Shown here in pieces: positions 16,437 to 25,735 of a stretch of DNA of 64,000 nt. Source of the DNA: Schaalia sp. ZJ405 (GTDB lineage Bacteria > Actinomycetota > Actinomycetes > Actinomycetales > Actinomycetaceae); contig NZ_CP064952.1 in the NCBI RefSeq assembly GCF_011038885.2, positions 1,488,001-1,552,000 on the forward strand, written 5' to 3'. The translations under genes were made by a program, and so were the position numbers. Every line of letters starts with the position of its first letter. The first letter of the stretch is position 1. The notes beneath the pieces were generated by a model. That model did not search any database. It was not told the DNA's origin and was given only the letters and a program-made list of their open reading frames with translations.

Positions 16437-17084
16437 ATGTCAACAACCATCTACGTGTATCCGGCAATGAGCCTCTTTCCACTTGTTGAGCAGACACGTG
16501 TCCGCACACAGGAGCTATTCCAAGAGCTTCTCGATCGGCACGACGTCGGCTCAACCATCGAGGTCAAAGCGTTTTACCCGCGTGAGGGTTTGCAAAAAGA
16601 ATTCCATTACGTCGATAAGGACCTCACATGGGCACCGGATATGGAGTTGGGTTTTGCCTACTGGATCAACGGTGTGTGGGACTCCAACTCATGGCCTAGC
16701 TGTCTGCCTGTCGAGGACGAAGATCGGATCTCTGAAGAAGACCTCGTCTACCCGTTCAACTCGAATCCAGAACATCTTGGCCAATGGGGTATCGTCGAAG
16801 AGTTTGAGAATCTTCTTTCCCCGGAACGGCTGGCAAAAGTGCTTTCCCAAACCCATTACTGGTACGAGTACCGCAACGCCTTCGGCCCGGCAGTTGCCTC
16901 AACTGGTTATGGACTCGTCGCTGCTGCTCTAGCCGAAGCCACCGACGGAATTGTCGCTTCGTTTGACTGCGCATTCGATATCGAGCACAACGGCGAAACT
17001 GCCGAGGAGTTCCTCGCCTGGTGGGGTGACAGTCAGATTGCCGCCTACGGAATCGAATCATTCACGCGAAGTCGCAACGCCTAA
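16437..17084 (+). CDS. Acidic hypothetical protein
   Basis: 215 aa, not recognised. It is very acidic (about 37 D/E against 13 K/R) and tryptophan-rich, has no signal peptide or membrane segment, and ends FTRSRNA. Such composition is common in immunity proteins of polymorphic toxins and in DNA-mimic anti-restriction proteins, but no motif supports either. The ATG at 16437 has no clear Shine-Dalgarno sequence; TTGACG (about 16397) and TAGAAT (about 16425) could serve as a promoter with long spacing. It sits between RhuM debris and the macrodomain gene, and codon use is normal for the genome. Confidence 0.6.
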   Translation: MSTTIYVYPAMSLFPLVEQTRVRTQELFQELLDRHDVGSTIEVKAFYPREGLQKEFHYVDKDLTWAPDMELGFAYWINGVWDSNSWPSCLPVEDEDRISEEDLVYPFNSNPEHLGQWGIVEEFENLLSPERLAKVLSQTHYWYEYRNAFGPAVASTGYGLVAAALAEATDGIVASFDCAFDIEHNGETAEEFLAWWGDSQIAAYGIESFTRSRNA

Positions 17085-17313
17085 ATTCCTACCGGGGCGA
17101 TGTCGTAGATGGAGTAATGCCGGGCGGGTTGAGCTCGGCCTGTGTCGATCAGCTAGCAATCGACCAGGTCGAGCAGGTCGAGCACGCACCCGAAGGTCAT
17201 CAGCTCGATGTTGTTCATAGTCAAATTAATCCAGACGGGCTGGTCCCAGGGCAGATGCGTAGACCCTCATATCCGCGCTCGTAGAGAACACCGCCATCGA
17301 GGAGTAGGAGCAG

Positions 17314-17820
17314 CTATGCGTAACGCGTAAGGAGTTCCTGCACGGTCGACTGGATGTGTGCGTCCAAGGTGACAATTCTGATCTGCGAGACCTGAGTGGG
17401 TGTGTTGGAGAGAGTATCTACCGCAATCTTCACCGCATCTTCTTTCGGCCATCCATACACCCCGGCGCTGATCAATGGGAAAGCAATGGAGTCGACGCCG
17501 AGCTCATCAGCCACTGCCAAACAATTCCGATAGCTGGATTCCAACAAACGTTGATCCGTTTGCCCGGCCCGATAATTTGGACCTGGAGTATGAATCACGA
17601 ATCGAGCAGGCAGATTGAAACCATGCGTCCATCCAGCTTTACCTGTTTCGAGTCCGTTGGGAAAACGAGCAATGCACTCTTCGAGAAGGCTGGGGCCCGC
17701 CGCCCGATGAATCGCGCCGTCAACACCGCCACCACCGCGCATCCGAGTGTTCGCGGCATTGACGATGGCATCGACATTCTGGGTTGTAATATCGCCAACA
17801 GTTGCATTCAGGACAGTCAT
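17314..17820 (-). CDS. Macrodomain protein, O-acetyl-ADP-ribose deacetylase type
   Basis: 168 aa from ATG 17820 (an in-frame ATG at 17850 would add ten residues). It is a single macrodomain: VGDITTQNVDAIVNAAN (about 8-24), the RGGGGVDGAIHRAAG ADP-ribose loop (about 28-42), and FPLISAGVYGWP (about 114-125). This matches the YmdB/TARG-like class that hydrolyses O-acetyl-ADP-ribose or ADP-ribosylated targets. GGGA about 11 nt upstream and the usual domain start favour 17820. It stands alone between orphan genes. In defence islands macrodomains may counter or use ADP-ribosylation, but no ADP-ribosyltransferase is visible here. Confidence 0.9.
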   Translation of the reverse strand: MTVLNATVGDITTQNVDAIVNAANTRMRGGGGVDGAIHRAAGPSLLEECIARFPNGLETGKAGWTHGFNLPARFVIHTPGPNYRAGQTDQRLLESSYRNCLAVADELGVDSIAFPLISAGVYGWPKEDAVKIAVDTLSNTPTQVSQIRIVTLDAHIQSTVQELLTRYA

Positions 17821-17850
17821 ACCGTTGATTTTCCCACACATGTCCGTCAC

Positions 17851-18253
17851 ATCAACAGAGGCAATCCCCTGTGTGAATTCAAGATTTTCGGGTGACCAAT
17901 CGTTTCGTTGGTAAAGTATCTCCTCGCACAGGACCTAGACAAACCAGAGGTCTCACAACCGGTCCAGCACGCCAGTTTTCTGGGCTTTCATGCCATTACG
18001 GTAAGCAACCCTGAACCGTTCGTCATCTCAACACGTGCCATACATGAAACCACTGCCGTGTTCATACCAGGGAATATCACGCACTCAAAACCTACGAGAC
18101 ACCACTCCCCCAACACGCTCATTTCCACCACGGCAAGCCGGCCCTTGCCTCGGACATATCGAATCAGATACAATGTAACCATCGCGGCTGCTTCCGCCCT
18201 TCGGGGTCCAGGACCGGTCCTCATTTTCTTAGCACCGGAGGTGAGCACCGATC
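17851..18253. other. Gene-free stretch upstream of an Abi fragment
   Basis: About 400 bp without a supported gene. A short GC-rich stem (GGTCC and GGACC, about 18207-18220) is the only structure noticed. If Abi genes carry an upstream RNA, this is where the one for the broken copy at 18254 would have been. Confidence 0.4.
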
Positions 18254-18457
18254 ACGGTTGAGCGTTTACCCACTGTATTCAAGTCCTATGACGAGCACCT
18301 CGCTCTGCTGCGATCGCAAGGCGTACGCATCGACGATGGGGCATTCGCGCGAACCGTTCTGGAGCACGTCACCTACTACCGTTTCTCAGGCTACTGGTAC
18401 TCGCTATTATGCATGTCCGAGAAGTCGCCTCACAAAACCGACGATTGTGACCTATAG
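18254..18457 (+). pseudogene. Abi family protein, N-terminal fragment
   Basis: The frame reads TVERLPTVFKSYDEHLALLR, SQGVRIDDGAFA and then YYRFSGYWYSLL before a stop at 18455. YYRFSGYWY is the N-terminal hallmark of Abi_2 proteins. No ATG is in frame at the 5' end (a GTG at 18241 is one frame off), and the C-terminal two thirds including the HEPN motif are gone. IS1249-like sequence begins shortly after. Confidence 0.7.
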
Positions 18458-18512
18458 GCCTAAAGTGGGGATTATAGGACAGAATGTGTTGGTCTGGACT
18501 GAACCCTGTTTG

Positions 18513-18930
18513 TTAGACAGCGAGTTCGTATTGTTGTCGGCGTTTTAGTGGGCTGGTGTGTAGTCGGCTGACGATTCGTTGGGTGTTCCACCAGTGGATG
18601 TATTCGGTGATGATTCGTCGCAGACTTGCTTGTCCGGCGCGTGCGCCTGTGGAGAGTCCAAGCTCGATTTGCTTGTCGGTGGGCATGACTTGAAGGATCT
18701 TGGCTGGGGGAATCGGGTTGTCGGTGTGCATGTAGCACCACCAAAAGATCGCTTTGATTCTCCGGGTCAGGGACATACCTCGATGGTCGCGAAGCATCTG
18801 GCGTAGTGGCGCGTTGGTTCCTCTTTCGATCTGGTTGTTCATTGCGGGCATCGGGGTCTGCCATTAGGAGTCAAGGAAGGTAAAGAGCTGGCCTTTGCTG
18901 ATGAGCCGGTTCAACGCGTGACGAACCCGC
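18513..18930 (-). pseudogene. IS1249-like (IS256 group) transposase, C-terminal remnant
   Basis: The minus-strand frame reads HALNRLISKGQLFTFLDS, a TAA stop, then WQTPMPAMNNQIERGTNAPL and HRGMSLTRRIKAIFWWCYMH. NxxE with the RGxxxxRRxxAIxWWCY tail is characteristic of IS1249-type transposases. The in-frame TAA and the missing N-terminal two thirds make it a remnant. It abuts the broken Abi gene at 18457 and may have disrupted it. Confidence 0.65.
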
Positions 18931-18974
18931 GAGGGTTCTGTCTGAACGCCCGAGATCAGGGCCTCGCTTTAATC

Positions 18975-19432
18975 TTATTTCAGGCAAAGTATTCGCTTGA
19001 CTTCTGGGAGCATGTCAACTGTTCGTCGGAGTGCGTATTCGAACATGCCGTTGACAAGTTCTTCGTCTGGGTAGTTGCTGATCGTTCGGATGACTCTGAG
19101 TTCTAGCGCTGCGTAGTGTTCTTGGTCGCGGTATGGTTCACGCTCTACTTCGTGGTAGAGCTCAGTGACGAAACCCCAGAGCCTTTCCACACGTTGGGAC
19201 CTCGGGTCGTCTGGAGTCTCATATGCGCCCTAATGCCGTGAGCAATACGGTAACGGTTAAGACCGTCGTTGAGTCTTCCTAGTGCGCATGACAGGTTGGG
19301 GGCGATCATTTGAGGTTCCTTACTCGTCAGTCGGTCACAGGCTACTTGGTTGAGTAACCGCCTGATGGATTGTTCAGCGTTTTCCACCTCGTCACGGTCT
19401 ATGAGCTGGCCGAGTTTACGGTCAAGGCCCAA
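18975..19432 (-). pseudogene. Unidentified gene remnant, two frames
   Basis: Two adjoining minus-strand frames look protein-like: 19145-19432 (ENAEQSIRRLLNQVACDRL) and 18975-19190 (VEREPYRDQEHYAALELRVI, ending EVKRILCLK). They overlap in different frames, as expected if a frameshift split one gene near 19170. I recognise no family. Neither has a good ribosome-binding site. Confidence 0.3.
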
Positions 19433-19486
19433 GCATCAGTCTGGGGCTCGCATGGTTCTGAGTGCGGCTTCTACATGAAGGACTAG
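19430..19486 (+). pseudogene. Second copy of the phage DNA polymerase 3' end
   Basis: The frame ends SECGFYMKD-stop, matching YECDFYMKE-stop of the polymerase fragment at 13338-13688. The last 27 nt agree at 25 positions. Upstream similarity fades quickly, so only about 10-20 codons remain. The stop codon overlaps the stop codon of the following minus-strand gene. Confidence 0.4.
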
Positions 19487-20553
19487 TCGATCGGTGGTTT
19501 GATGACACCGTGTCGGTCAATGAAGCGTGCCGGTGGCAAGCGCATCCCAACGAGCGAATCGAAGTATTGATCAAACGCAGTCGCGACACCACGACGCTGG
19601 GCAGGTTTGAACTCAAGCACGGTGCCTAGTGGTTGCACGGTTTCGCCGTAGTCAGCGAGAGCTTCAGCCATTCTGACGAACGGGTTTGGTCGACGACCTT
19701 CTTCAAAGGCCTTCGAAAACCACTCCCGGCACTCGGCTACATCGCCCTCCCATATCCGGTATTCCTCGCCGGTCAGTTCCTCATGCCACCGATAGTCATC
19801 ACCGTGCGCATCGAAAGCCCAACCGGGCCAGAGCGGTTCGAACTCCTCGGGGTAAATGTTTTCATCTGACAGCGACCACCACGAAAACGTCGACGACAAG
19901 AAATCGACGAACACACCTGACGTAGGCAGGTCATCCTCCATCGTCTCGGCCCAGGCAGCGGATTCGACCGGCATCCGCGAGGAAACCTCGACAGCAAGTT
20001 TCCGAACGCCTTCAGGGCCGAGATGGACGAGGTCGTCCATGAATCCGTAGGCACGCCAAGTCACGAGTTCACCATCCTGAAGCTTCACCGTGATGGGGTC
20101 GGTTCCATGCCACTCTTCCCACGGGTATAGGTCAGGGGTCCTCTCGTAGACCCTCAGATTAAAATTCAGGTCGCGGTAGATCGGTGTGGGGTCAGCGCCT
20201 GCCGCACGGAGAGTTCCTCGGGTAGCTTCAGCCGACCACACTGCTGTCCATCCCGGCCAAGTCTGCTCGACAAGCCAGTTGATCAGTCGCGGCAGGTAGA
20301 GATATTCGCTCTCCTCGGCCCAGACCACGATCTTCTTCGTCGTGTCGATGAGCAAAGTGCCTTCGATCCAGGTAGCTCCTTCCCACTCCTGGGGTGTGTT
20401 GACTTCCATCGGCATCATGCTGCGCACACGCTCGAGAGTTGCCTCTACGCCATCGATCGCGATATCGAGGCCAATGCTTTGAGCTGCCCAGTGGTCGTAG
20501 TACGTCTCCCAACCATCCTCGCTCTTCACAAGCACACCTAATCGGGATCCCAT
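19483..20553 (-). CDS. Hypothetical protein, 356 aa, acidic
   Basis: Start chosen at ATG 20553 (MGSRLGVLVKSEDGWETYYD); an in-frame ATG 48 nt upstream adds residues with no character. The protein is acidic and rich in tryptophan, with no signal peptide, membrane segment or familiar catalytic motif. Related sequences in my memory are uncharacterised actinobacterial proteins, some near toxin-immunity loci, but I cannot name a family. It is likely soluble and cytoplasmic. Its 3' end overlaps the copy of the phage-polymerase 3' end at 19460-19486, as the intact Abi gene does at 13673. It is separated by 157 bp from the ABC transporter operon and is probably transcribed independently. Confidence 0.6.
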   Translation of the reverse strand: MGSRLGVLVKSEDGWETYYDHWAAQSIGLDIAIDGVEATLERVRSMMPMEVNTPQEWEGATWIEGTLLIDTTKKIVVWAEESEYLYLPRLINWLVEQTWPGWTAVWSAEATRGTLRAAGADPTPIYRDLNFNLRVYERTPDLYPWEEWHGTDPITVKLQDGELVTWRAYGFMDDLVHLGPEGVRKLAVEVSSRMPVESAAWAETMEDDLPTSGVFVDFLSSTFSWWSLSDENIYPEEFEPLWPGWAFDAHGDDYRWHEELTGEEYRIWEGDVAECREWFSKAFEEGRRPNPFVRMAEALADYGETVQPLGTVLEFKPAQRRGVATAFDQYFDSLVGMRLPPARFIDRHGVIKPPID

Positions 20554-20710
20554 GACGCACCTCCCTTGGCCGTCAAGCTCTGGAGCTATCAACGCCATCA
20601 ATCGTATCGGTGCGGGTCCCTGTCCAGAAATCCTGCAAGGAATCCTCGCTCCGAGGCTGCGGAATCTTGGCCGAGTTGCGTGTACGGTTTTGCGTGTCGC
20701 CAGGGACGGG

Positions 20711-22510
20711 TCACCTGTCGGAACTCTCCCCCAGTGTCCACCCGAGCGCGGCCTTACGACGAGCGAGGAAGCGGCGATATATTCCGGACTGGTTGCGAAG
20801 CTCTTCGTGCGTTCCCACCTGGCTTACCCGCCCGTCGGCGCTGAGCACCACAATTTGATCAGCGGTGCGAATAGTGTCGAGTTTGTGGGCGATGACGATC
20901 AGGGTGGATTGTTCGCGTAATGCCTCCATAGCGGCCAACACGTTGGCTTCGTTTTCAGTATCGAGTGCGGAAGTCGCTTCATCACAAAGCACGATCGGCG
21001 CCTTCTTGAGGATGGCACGAGCCACAGATATTCGCTGACGTTCACCACCGGAAAGAAGGCGCCCTCCTTCCCCAACAGGAGTATCCCACCCGAGTCGTTC
21101 AGCAATAGAGGTCACACCTGCAAGTTCAGCGGCGCGATAGACGCTGGCGTCAGTTGCCTCAGGCCTGCCTACGCGGATGTTAGCGATGAGTGAGTCATCA
21201 AATAAGTACACGTCTTGGAACACCATCGACAATCTGGACATCAGACGTTCAGTGCCAAGCGTGCGAATATCGACGCCGTCGACAAGTACCTCACCCGAAT
21301 CGACATCCCAAAAACGCGCAATGAGCCGTGTGAGGGTGGTTTTCCCCGCGCCGGAGGGACCAACGATGGCGGTGACGGTTCCTGGACGTGCGACGAAGCT
21401 GACATCGTTGACGACGGGCTTGTCATCGTAGCCAAAGGTCACGTGTCGAAGCTCAACGCTACCGGAACCGTCTCCGGTACGCGGGTGTGCAGGCTCAGGC
21501 AGTGAGGGAGCGTCCGTGATAGTCGTTGATTCCGCGATGACGAGACGGGCAACATCGAGGCCAACGAAGGAGGCACCGATCTGTTCGAGCGAACGGGTGA
21601 AGCGCAACCCGATGCCGATGACAGCGATGGTTTGTAGTGGTAAGAGGAGATCGTCCGCGGCAAGACTAGCCGTGATGACGATGAATGCGACGAGGAAGAA
21701 CTGAACAACCACCCCGTTAAGCAACAACGCGAACGTCGATTGCCATAGCTCACGCACGCGTGCTTGATGATCCACCTCCAACGCACTGTGCAGTGGCTCA
21801 AAATGCTCACAGCGGCCAGCTGCGCGAAGGGCCGGCTGGGCGTGTGCGAATTCAACGATGCGGCTCGAGAGTTCTTTGCTTGCGGGCAACGCGCGTTCTG
21901 CTGCTTTCTCCCGGATCCACCCGGACAATTCCATGACGCCGAATGCAAGAGGCGCGATGACCATGAATGTTAAACCCAGCCGGGGACTCCAAAACCACGC
22001 CCCCACCAACACAGTGATCAGCGCTGCGCCGTCACGAAACACAGTGCCCTGAATGTGGGCAACTACCTCGCCCGCGGCCATGAAGCGATCGGAGACGAGG
22101 CGGGATAGTCCGCCGATTCGGTCCGATCTGAACCATCCAAGAGGGAGCGAAGCTAGCTTGTCTCCGACGATCATGTGCGCGGTACGGATGAAGTCTAACG
22201 CGGTGTGGTAGGAAGACATGGTGGCAAAAAATCGCATCACGAAGGCTGCCACTGCGATGACAAGTAACGTCCATAGCCACGGAACAATGGACGTGCCACT
22301 AGCGAGGGCGTTCGTCAGCGGAACAAGTGTGAGGGTTGCCAGACCGTCGAGAATCCCCACTGCCAGAGCCAGTGTCAGATGGCGCCTTCCGAGTCGACGC
22401 CCGACGGGAGTTTGCAATGTGGCGAGGCCGCGAAAGAGAAAGGGGTCGCGCAGGCGCGAGTAGCGCCGATTCTCACCCTGGGGAATGTCGGGCGAATTCT
22501 GTTCAGACAT
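20711..22510 (-). CDS. ABC transporter, fused permease/ATPase half (YbtQ/IrtB-like)
   Basis: 599 aa: six-helix type IV (exporter-fold) membrane domain (about 45-340) followed by an ATPase with GPSGAGKTT (Walker A), LSGGERQR (signature) and IVLCDEATSALD (Walker B). It is the last gene of the operon, and its ATG overlaps the stop of the preceding half-transporter (TAATG), so the two probably form a heterodimer. Exporter-fold heterodimers encoded beside ECF components and behind an iron box resemble the siderophore importers YbtPQ and IrtAB, so uptake of ferric siderophore is a better guess than export. Substrate is inferred from context. Confidence 0.88.
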   Translation of the reverse strand: MSEQNSPDIPQGENRRYSRLRDPFLFRGLATLQTPVGRRLGRRHLTLALAVGILDGLATLTLVPLTNALASGTSIVPWLWTLLVIAVAAFVMRFFATMSSYHTALDFIRTAHMIVGDKLASLPLGWFRSDRIGGLSRLVSDRFMAAGEVVAHIQGTVFRDGAALITVLVGAWFWSPRLGLTFMVIAPLAFGVMELSGWIREKAAERALPASKELSSRIVEFAHAQPALRAAGRCEHFEPLHSALEVDHQARVRELWQSTFALLLNGVVVQFFLVAFIVITASLAADDLLLPLQTIAVIGIGLRFTRSLEQIGASFVGLDVARLVIAESTTITDAPSLPEPAHPRTGDGSGSVELRHVTFGYDDKPVVNDVSFVARPGTVTAIVGPSGAGKTTLTRLIARFWDVDSGEVLVDGVDIRTLGTERLMSRLSMVFQDVYLFDDSLIANIRVGRPEATDASVYRAAELAGVTSIAERLGWDTPVGEGGRLLSGGERQRISVARAILKKAPIVLCDEATSALDTENEANVLAAMEALREQSTLIVIAHKLDTIRTADQIVVLSADGRVSQVGTHEELRNQSGIYRRFLARRKAALGWTLGESSDR

Positions 22511-24294
22511 TAGCGATCCTTGATGATATCGAGCTCAATAATTTGGTCTGCGCCTCTGATTGATTCAGGTTTATGCGCGATAACAAGCACTGTCTTACCG
22601 ACAACCAGTTCATTGAGAGCTGCTTGGATGTCCGCTTCGCAGTCGGGGTCGGTTGAGGTGGTGGCTTCGTCCAGAATGAGAATGGGGGCGTCGGTCAAGA
22701 TGGCTCGTGCGATCGAAACACGTTGGCGCTGACCGCCCGATAGCGCGGTATCGACGCCGACGACCGTTTCCAAGCCACGTGGTAATGCGCGGATCTCATC
22801 GGCGACATGTGCAGCCTCAGCCGCCTTCCAGACCTCCTCATCGGAAGCGTCCGGCCGCGCAAGGCAGATATTGTCTCGAATGCTCATGCGTAGGAGATAG
22901 GGATCTTGGAGCACGAAAGCAACGGTGGAGTAAAGGCTGGAGAAAGTGAGGTCGCGGATATCGACCTCGTTGATTGTGATGGTGCCAGTGTCGGGATCTT
23001 GGAACCGCGAGAGCATGGTTGCCGCAGTCGACTTGCCCGATCCGGATGGGCCGATAAGCGCAGTGACGGTGCCGGGCGCGAGCCTCGCACTAAAATCGCG
23101 TAAGACCGGCGTACCGGGCCCGTAAGAGAAACTCACGTTGTGGTACTCGACGCTCACCTCGCGCACGGTGGGGTCAAGTTCGATGTTTCCTTCGACGACA
23201 GGCGGAATCGTCATGACTTCACTCAGGCGTAAGGCCGCGTTACCGGCCAGCTGATAGGACCACAGCATCATGCCGATCGTCTGAACTGTGCCGGGGAGTA
23301 CGAGGGCGATGAGCGTCGCCGCAACGACTTCTTCCACGGCGACCTCGCCCGCAGCAATCAATAGCGAACCGCCGCCGATATTTATCAACAGCAGGACAGG
23401 GATTGCGATTGATGATTCAGATACCGCGCTGACCCGCAGTAGCGGTCGGACCCATTCATAGTAAAAATCGGCAAAGCGGGCAGCCGCCTCGCGATAGCGC
23501 TCATGAGCCTTGCCGACTGTTCCAAATGCTTTCACCACAGAAATTCCATCCGCGAATTCGACTGCGGTGGCGGAAACTTGACCTAGGTAGTCGTCCATCT
23601 GGGCGGTTTTCGTCCCCATATTCCGCATGGAATATGCCTGAATAGAGAGATAGATGGGGATGGTGGCGATCGAAAGAAGCCCGAGACGCCAATCAAGAAT
23701 GAAAGCGTAGATGAGCATCGTGAGCGGAGTAACGACGGCGGCGACTCTTTCCACTGGTGCGTGAGCGATCAGAGTGTGGAGCGTGAGTGTATCGTCCTCA
23801 ATAGCTTTGCGCACTTTCCCGGAATTCGTTTGGTTAAACCACGATAGCGGGGCACGCGAGATCGAGGCGACAATCTGGCGGCGGTTGATACCGACCAGTT
23901 TTGCGTCTGCAAAGTGAGTGATGAGGAGAGCCACAAAGTAGAGCGTCAGCTGGGACAGGAATGCCATGATGAGCCACTGGATGATCGTTGTCGCTCGTCC
24001 GATGTCGTGGTTAAAAAGTGCATGGCCGAGGGCGACAAGCGCAACATAGGGTGCCACGGCGAGGACGGAAGAGATCAGTGCCAGGAACTGCCCGACGTAA
24101 ATGATGGGCTGCACGGGCGCGAGGAGTTTGTGTAATGCGTTCCGTCCGGCTCGATGTTTTTTGCGAAAGTCCTCATCCGTTCCTACGGTTCCGCTTTGTA
24201 CGCTGCCCGAGTGTTGGGTCGCTTCAGTTGGCGCTTTACCCTCATTCAATGGTCTCTCGATTCTTATCACTACCGTTGATGTTGTCCAAGGCAA
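22510..24294 (-). CDS. ABC transporter, fused permease/ATPase half (YbtP/IrtA-like)
   Basis: 594 aa as drawn. Membrane domain (about 60-330) and ATPase with GPSGSGKST, LSGGQRQR and ILILDEATTSTD. The serine after DEATT (ST rather than SALD) suggests one degenerate site, common in heterodimeric ABC systems. The start is uncertain: the frame opens at 24294, 52 nt inside the upstream gene, but TTG at 24249 overlaps that gene's stop codon and has GAGAG just before it, so it may be the real start. No siderophore-interacting domain (as in IrtA) is fused at the N-terminus. Partner of the half encoded just downstream. Confidence 0.88.
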   Translation of the reverse strand: MPWTTSTVVIRIERPLNEGKAPTEATQHSGSVQSGTVGTDEDFRKKHRAGRNALHKLLAPVQPIIYVGQFLALISSVLAVAPYVALVALGHALFNHDIGRATTIIQWLIMAFLSQLTLYFVALLITHFADAKLVGINRRQIVASISRAPLSWFNQTNSGKVRKAIEDDTLTLHTLIAHAPVERVAAVVTPLTMLIYAFILDWRLGLLSIATIPIYLSIQAYSMRNMGTKTAQMDDYLGQVSATAVEFADGISVVKAFGTVGKAHERYREAAARFADFYYEWVRPLLRVSAVSESSIAIPVLLLINIGGGSLLIAAGEVAVEEVVAATLIALVLPGTVQTIGMMLWSYQLAGNAALRLSEVMTIPPVVEGNIELDPTVREVSVEYHNVSFSYGPGTPVLRDFSARLAPGTVTALIGPSGSGKSTAATMLSRFQDPDTGTITINEVDIRDLTFSSLYSTVAFVLQDPYLLRMSIRDNICLARPDASDEEVWKAAEAAHVADEIRALPRGLETVVGVDTALSGGQRQRVSIARAILTDAPILILDEATTSTDPDCEADIQAALNELVVGKTVLVIAHKPESIRGADQIIELDIIKDR

Positions 24295-25735
24295 TGATGC
24301 AGTCGGCGAATTCCATCACTTCTTCGTCATGTGTGATGACGATGACCACCGCCCCGGCATGAGCCAGCGCTTGAAGGGAGGCGGAGATGGATTGGAGGTG
24401 GCGCCAGCTGACACCAGAGGTGGGCTCGTCGAACACGTAGACCTGCCCCTCATCTGCCTCCGCTGCGGCAATAGCAAGACGCTGGCGCTGCCCACCCGAG
24501 AGGGACTGCGGATGACGCGTGGCCAGGTGATCTAGCTCCATCTGACGCAAAAGCGCAGGCACGTCGATACGCTCGCGTTTCGCCTTGGAAAGCCCGAGCG
24601 TGACCTCTTCTTCCACTGTTGCGGCGAAGAGTTGGCGACCAACATCCTGCATCACCAGCTGGGAGACTTGTCGGCGCGCGGCGCTCTTCATCTCTACCCC
24701 GTTGAGTCGGACGCTGCCACCTCGACGCGGAGAGCATAGGCCGCAGATGATGCGAGCCAGCGTGGTTTTGCCTTCCCCGTTGGGGCCGGTGAGTGCGGTG
24801 ATGGTGCCGGCAGGGAAAGAAACGTGATCGATATTGATGATTTCTTTCTTGCCATAGGAAAAACACACGTCGTGCAGGTCCAGTCCTCGACGAGTTGCGT
24901 CGAGCCTGAGTTGAGGTCGAGGGCGCGCCGCTGGGCGACGCAGAGTACGCAGACCCAGCTCCTTCCGTTCGTCTTCACTCAGGTTGAAGAAGTCATCGGC
25001 ATTGAATGTGCGCGCGATTTTCCCGTCTTTCATGTAGAGGACCTGGTCGGCCAGATCACGTAGGAAAAATAGGCGGTGCTCGGCGATAACGAGCGTTTTA
25101 CCGAGGTCTTTCAGACGCGTCAGAGCCGTGGAAAGGATGGTGATGCTGGCGTTGGAAAGGTTCGAGCTCGGCTCGTCAAGCAGGATGAGTCCACCTGGGC
25201 TAACCAGGGCACACGCACATGCAACAGCCTGCATCTGTCCACCGGAGAGTTCCCCGAGGCGTCGTCCTCGTAAATGTTCGATCCCAAGCGAGGAGACGGC
25301 GGCTTGGATTCTGTGCTCGATCTGGTCGGGGTTCATCCCCAGGTTCTCTAGACCGAATGCAAGTTCGGCGTCGACGCTTTCGGTGAAGAACTGTGTACGC
25401 GGATTCTGAAAGACGGAAGCGCTGACGTTAATCGCGCGTGAGAGAGGCTCTTGTGACGGCACAAAGTCGACCCCTGCGTCGTTCAGCCTGAGGCTGCCGG
25501 ATAACTCACCGGGATGGAAATGGGGGATGAGGCCATTGAGGAGTTTAATCAGGGTCGACTTACCTGAGCCGGAATCGCCCGTGATTAGCAGACACTGTCC
25601 GGGGTTGATAGTGAAAGACAGATCTTGGACGCCGTAGTCTCCACGTTTGGCTCCCATCGCGTAGGTGAACGTCAAGTTTTCTGCTGTCACATGCGTGCGG
25701 GTTTCAATACCTGTCATGTCGTGGACGAGCATCAC
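24242..25735 (-). CDS. ECF transporter energising ATPase, duplicated (EcfA1-EcfA2 fusion)
   Basis: 497 aa with two ABC ATPase domains. The first has GDSGSGKST and LSGGQMQA with LILLDEPSSNL; the second has GPNGEGKTT, LSGGQRQR and YVFDEPTSGV. Double ATPases of this type power energy-coupling-factor importers together with a T component and an S component, both encoded immediately upstream. The start overlaps the T gene stop (GTGATG: GTG 25735 or ATG 25732). Probable function is ATP hydrolysis for the MptA-type ECF module, co-expressed with the two exporter-fold halves under iron control. Confidence 0.9.
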   Translation of the reverse strand: MMLVHDMTGIETRTHVTAENLTFTYAMGAKRGDYGVQDLSFTINPGQCLLITGDSGSGKSTLIKLLNGLIPHFHPGELSGSLRLNDAGVDFVPSQEPLSRAINVSASVFQNPRTQFFTESVDAELAFGLENLGMNPDQIEHRIQAAVSSLGIEHLRGRRLGELSGGQMQAVACACALVSPGGLILLDEPSSNLSNASITILSTALTRLKDLGKTLVIAEHRLFFLRDLADQVLYMKDGKIARTFNADDFFNLSEDERKELGLRTLRRPAARPRPQLRLDATRRGLDLHDVCFSYGKKEIINIDHVSFPAGTITALTGPNGEGKTTLARIICGLCSPRRGGSVRLNGVEMKSAARRQVSQLVMQDVGRQLFAATVEEEVTLGLSKAKRERIDVPALLRQMELDHLATRHPQSLSGGQRQRLAIAAAEADEGQVYVFDEPTSGVSWRHLQSISASLQALAHAGAVVIVITHDEEVMEFADCIIALDNINGSDKNRETIE

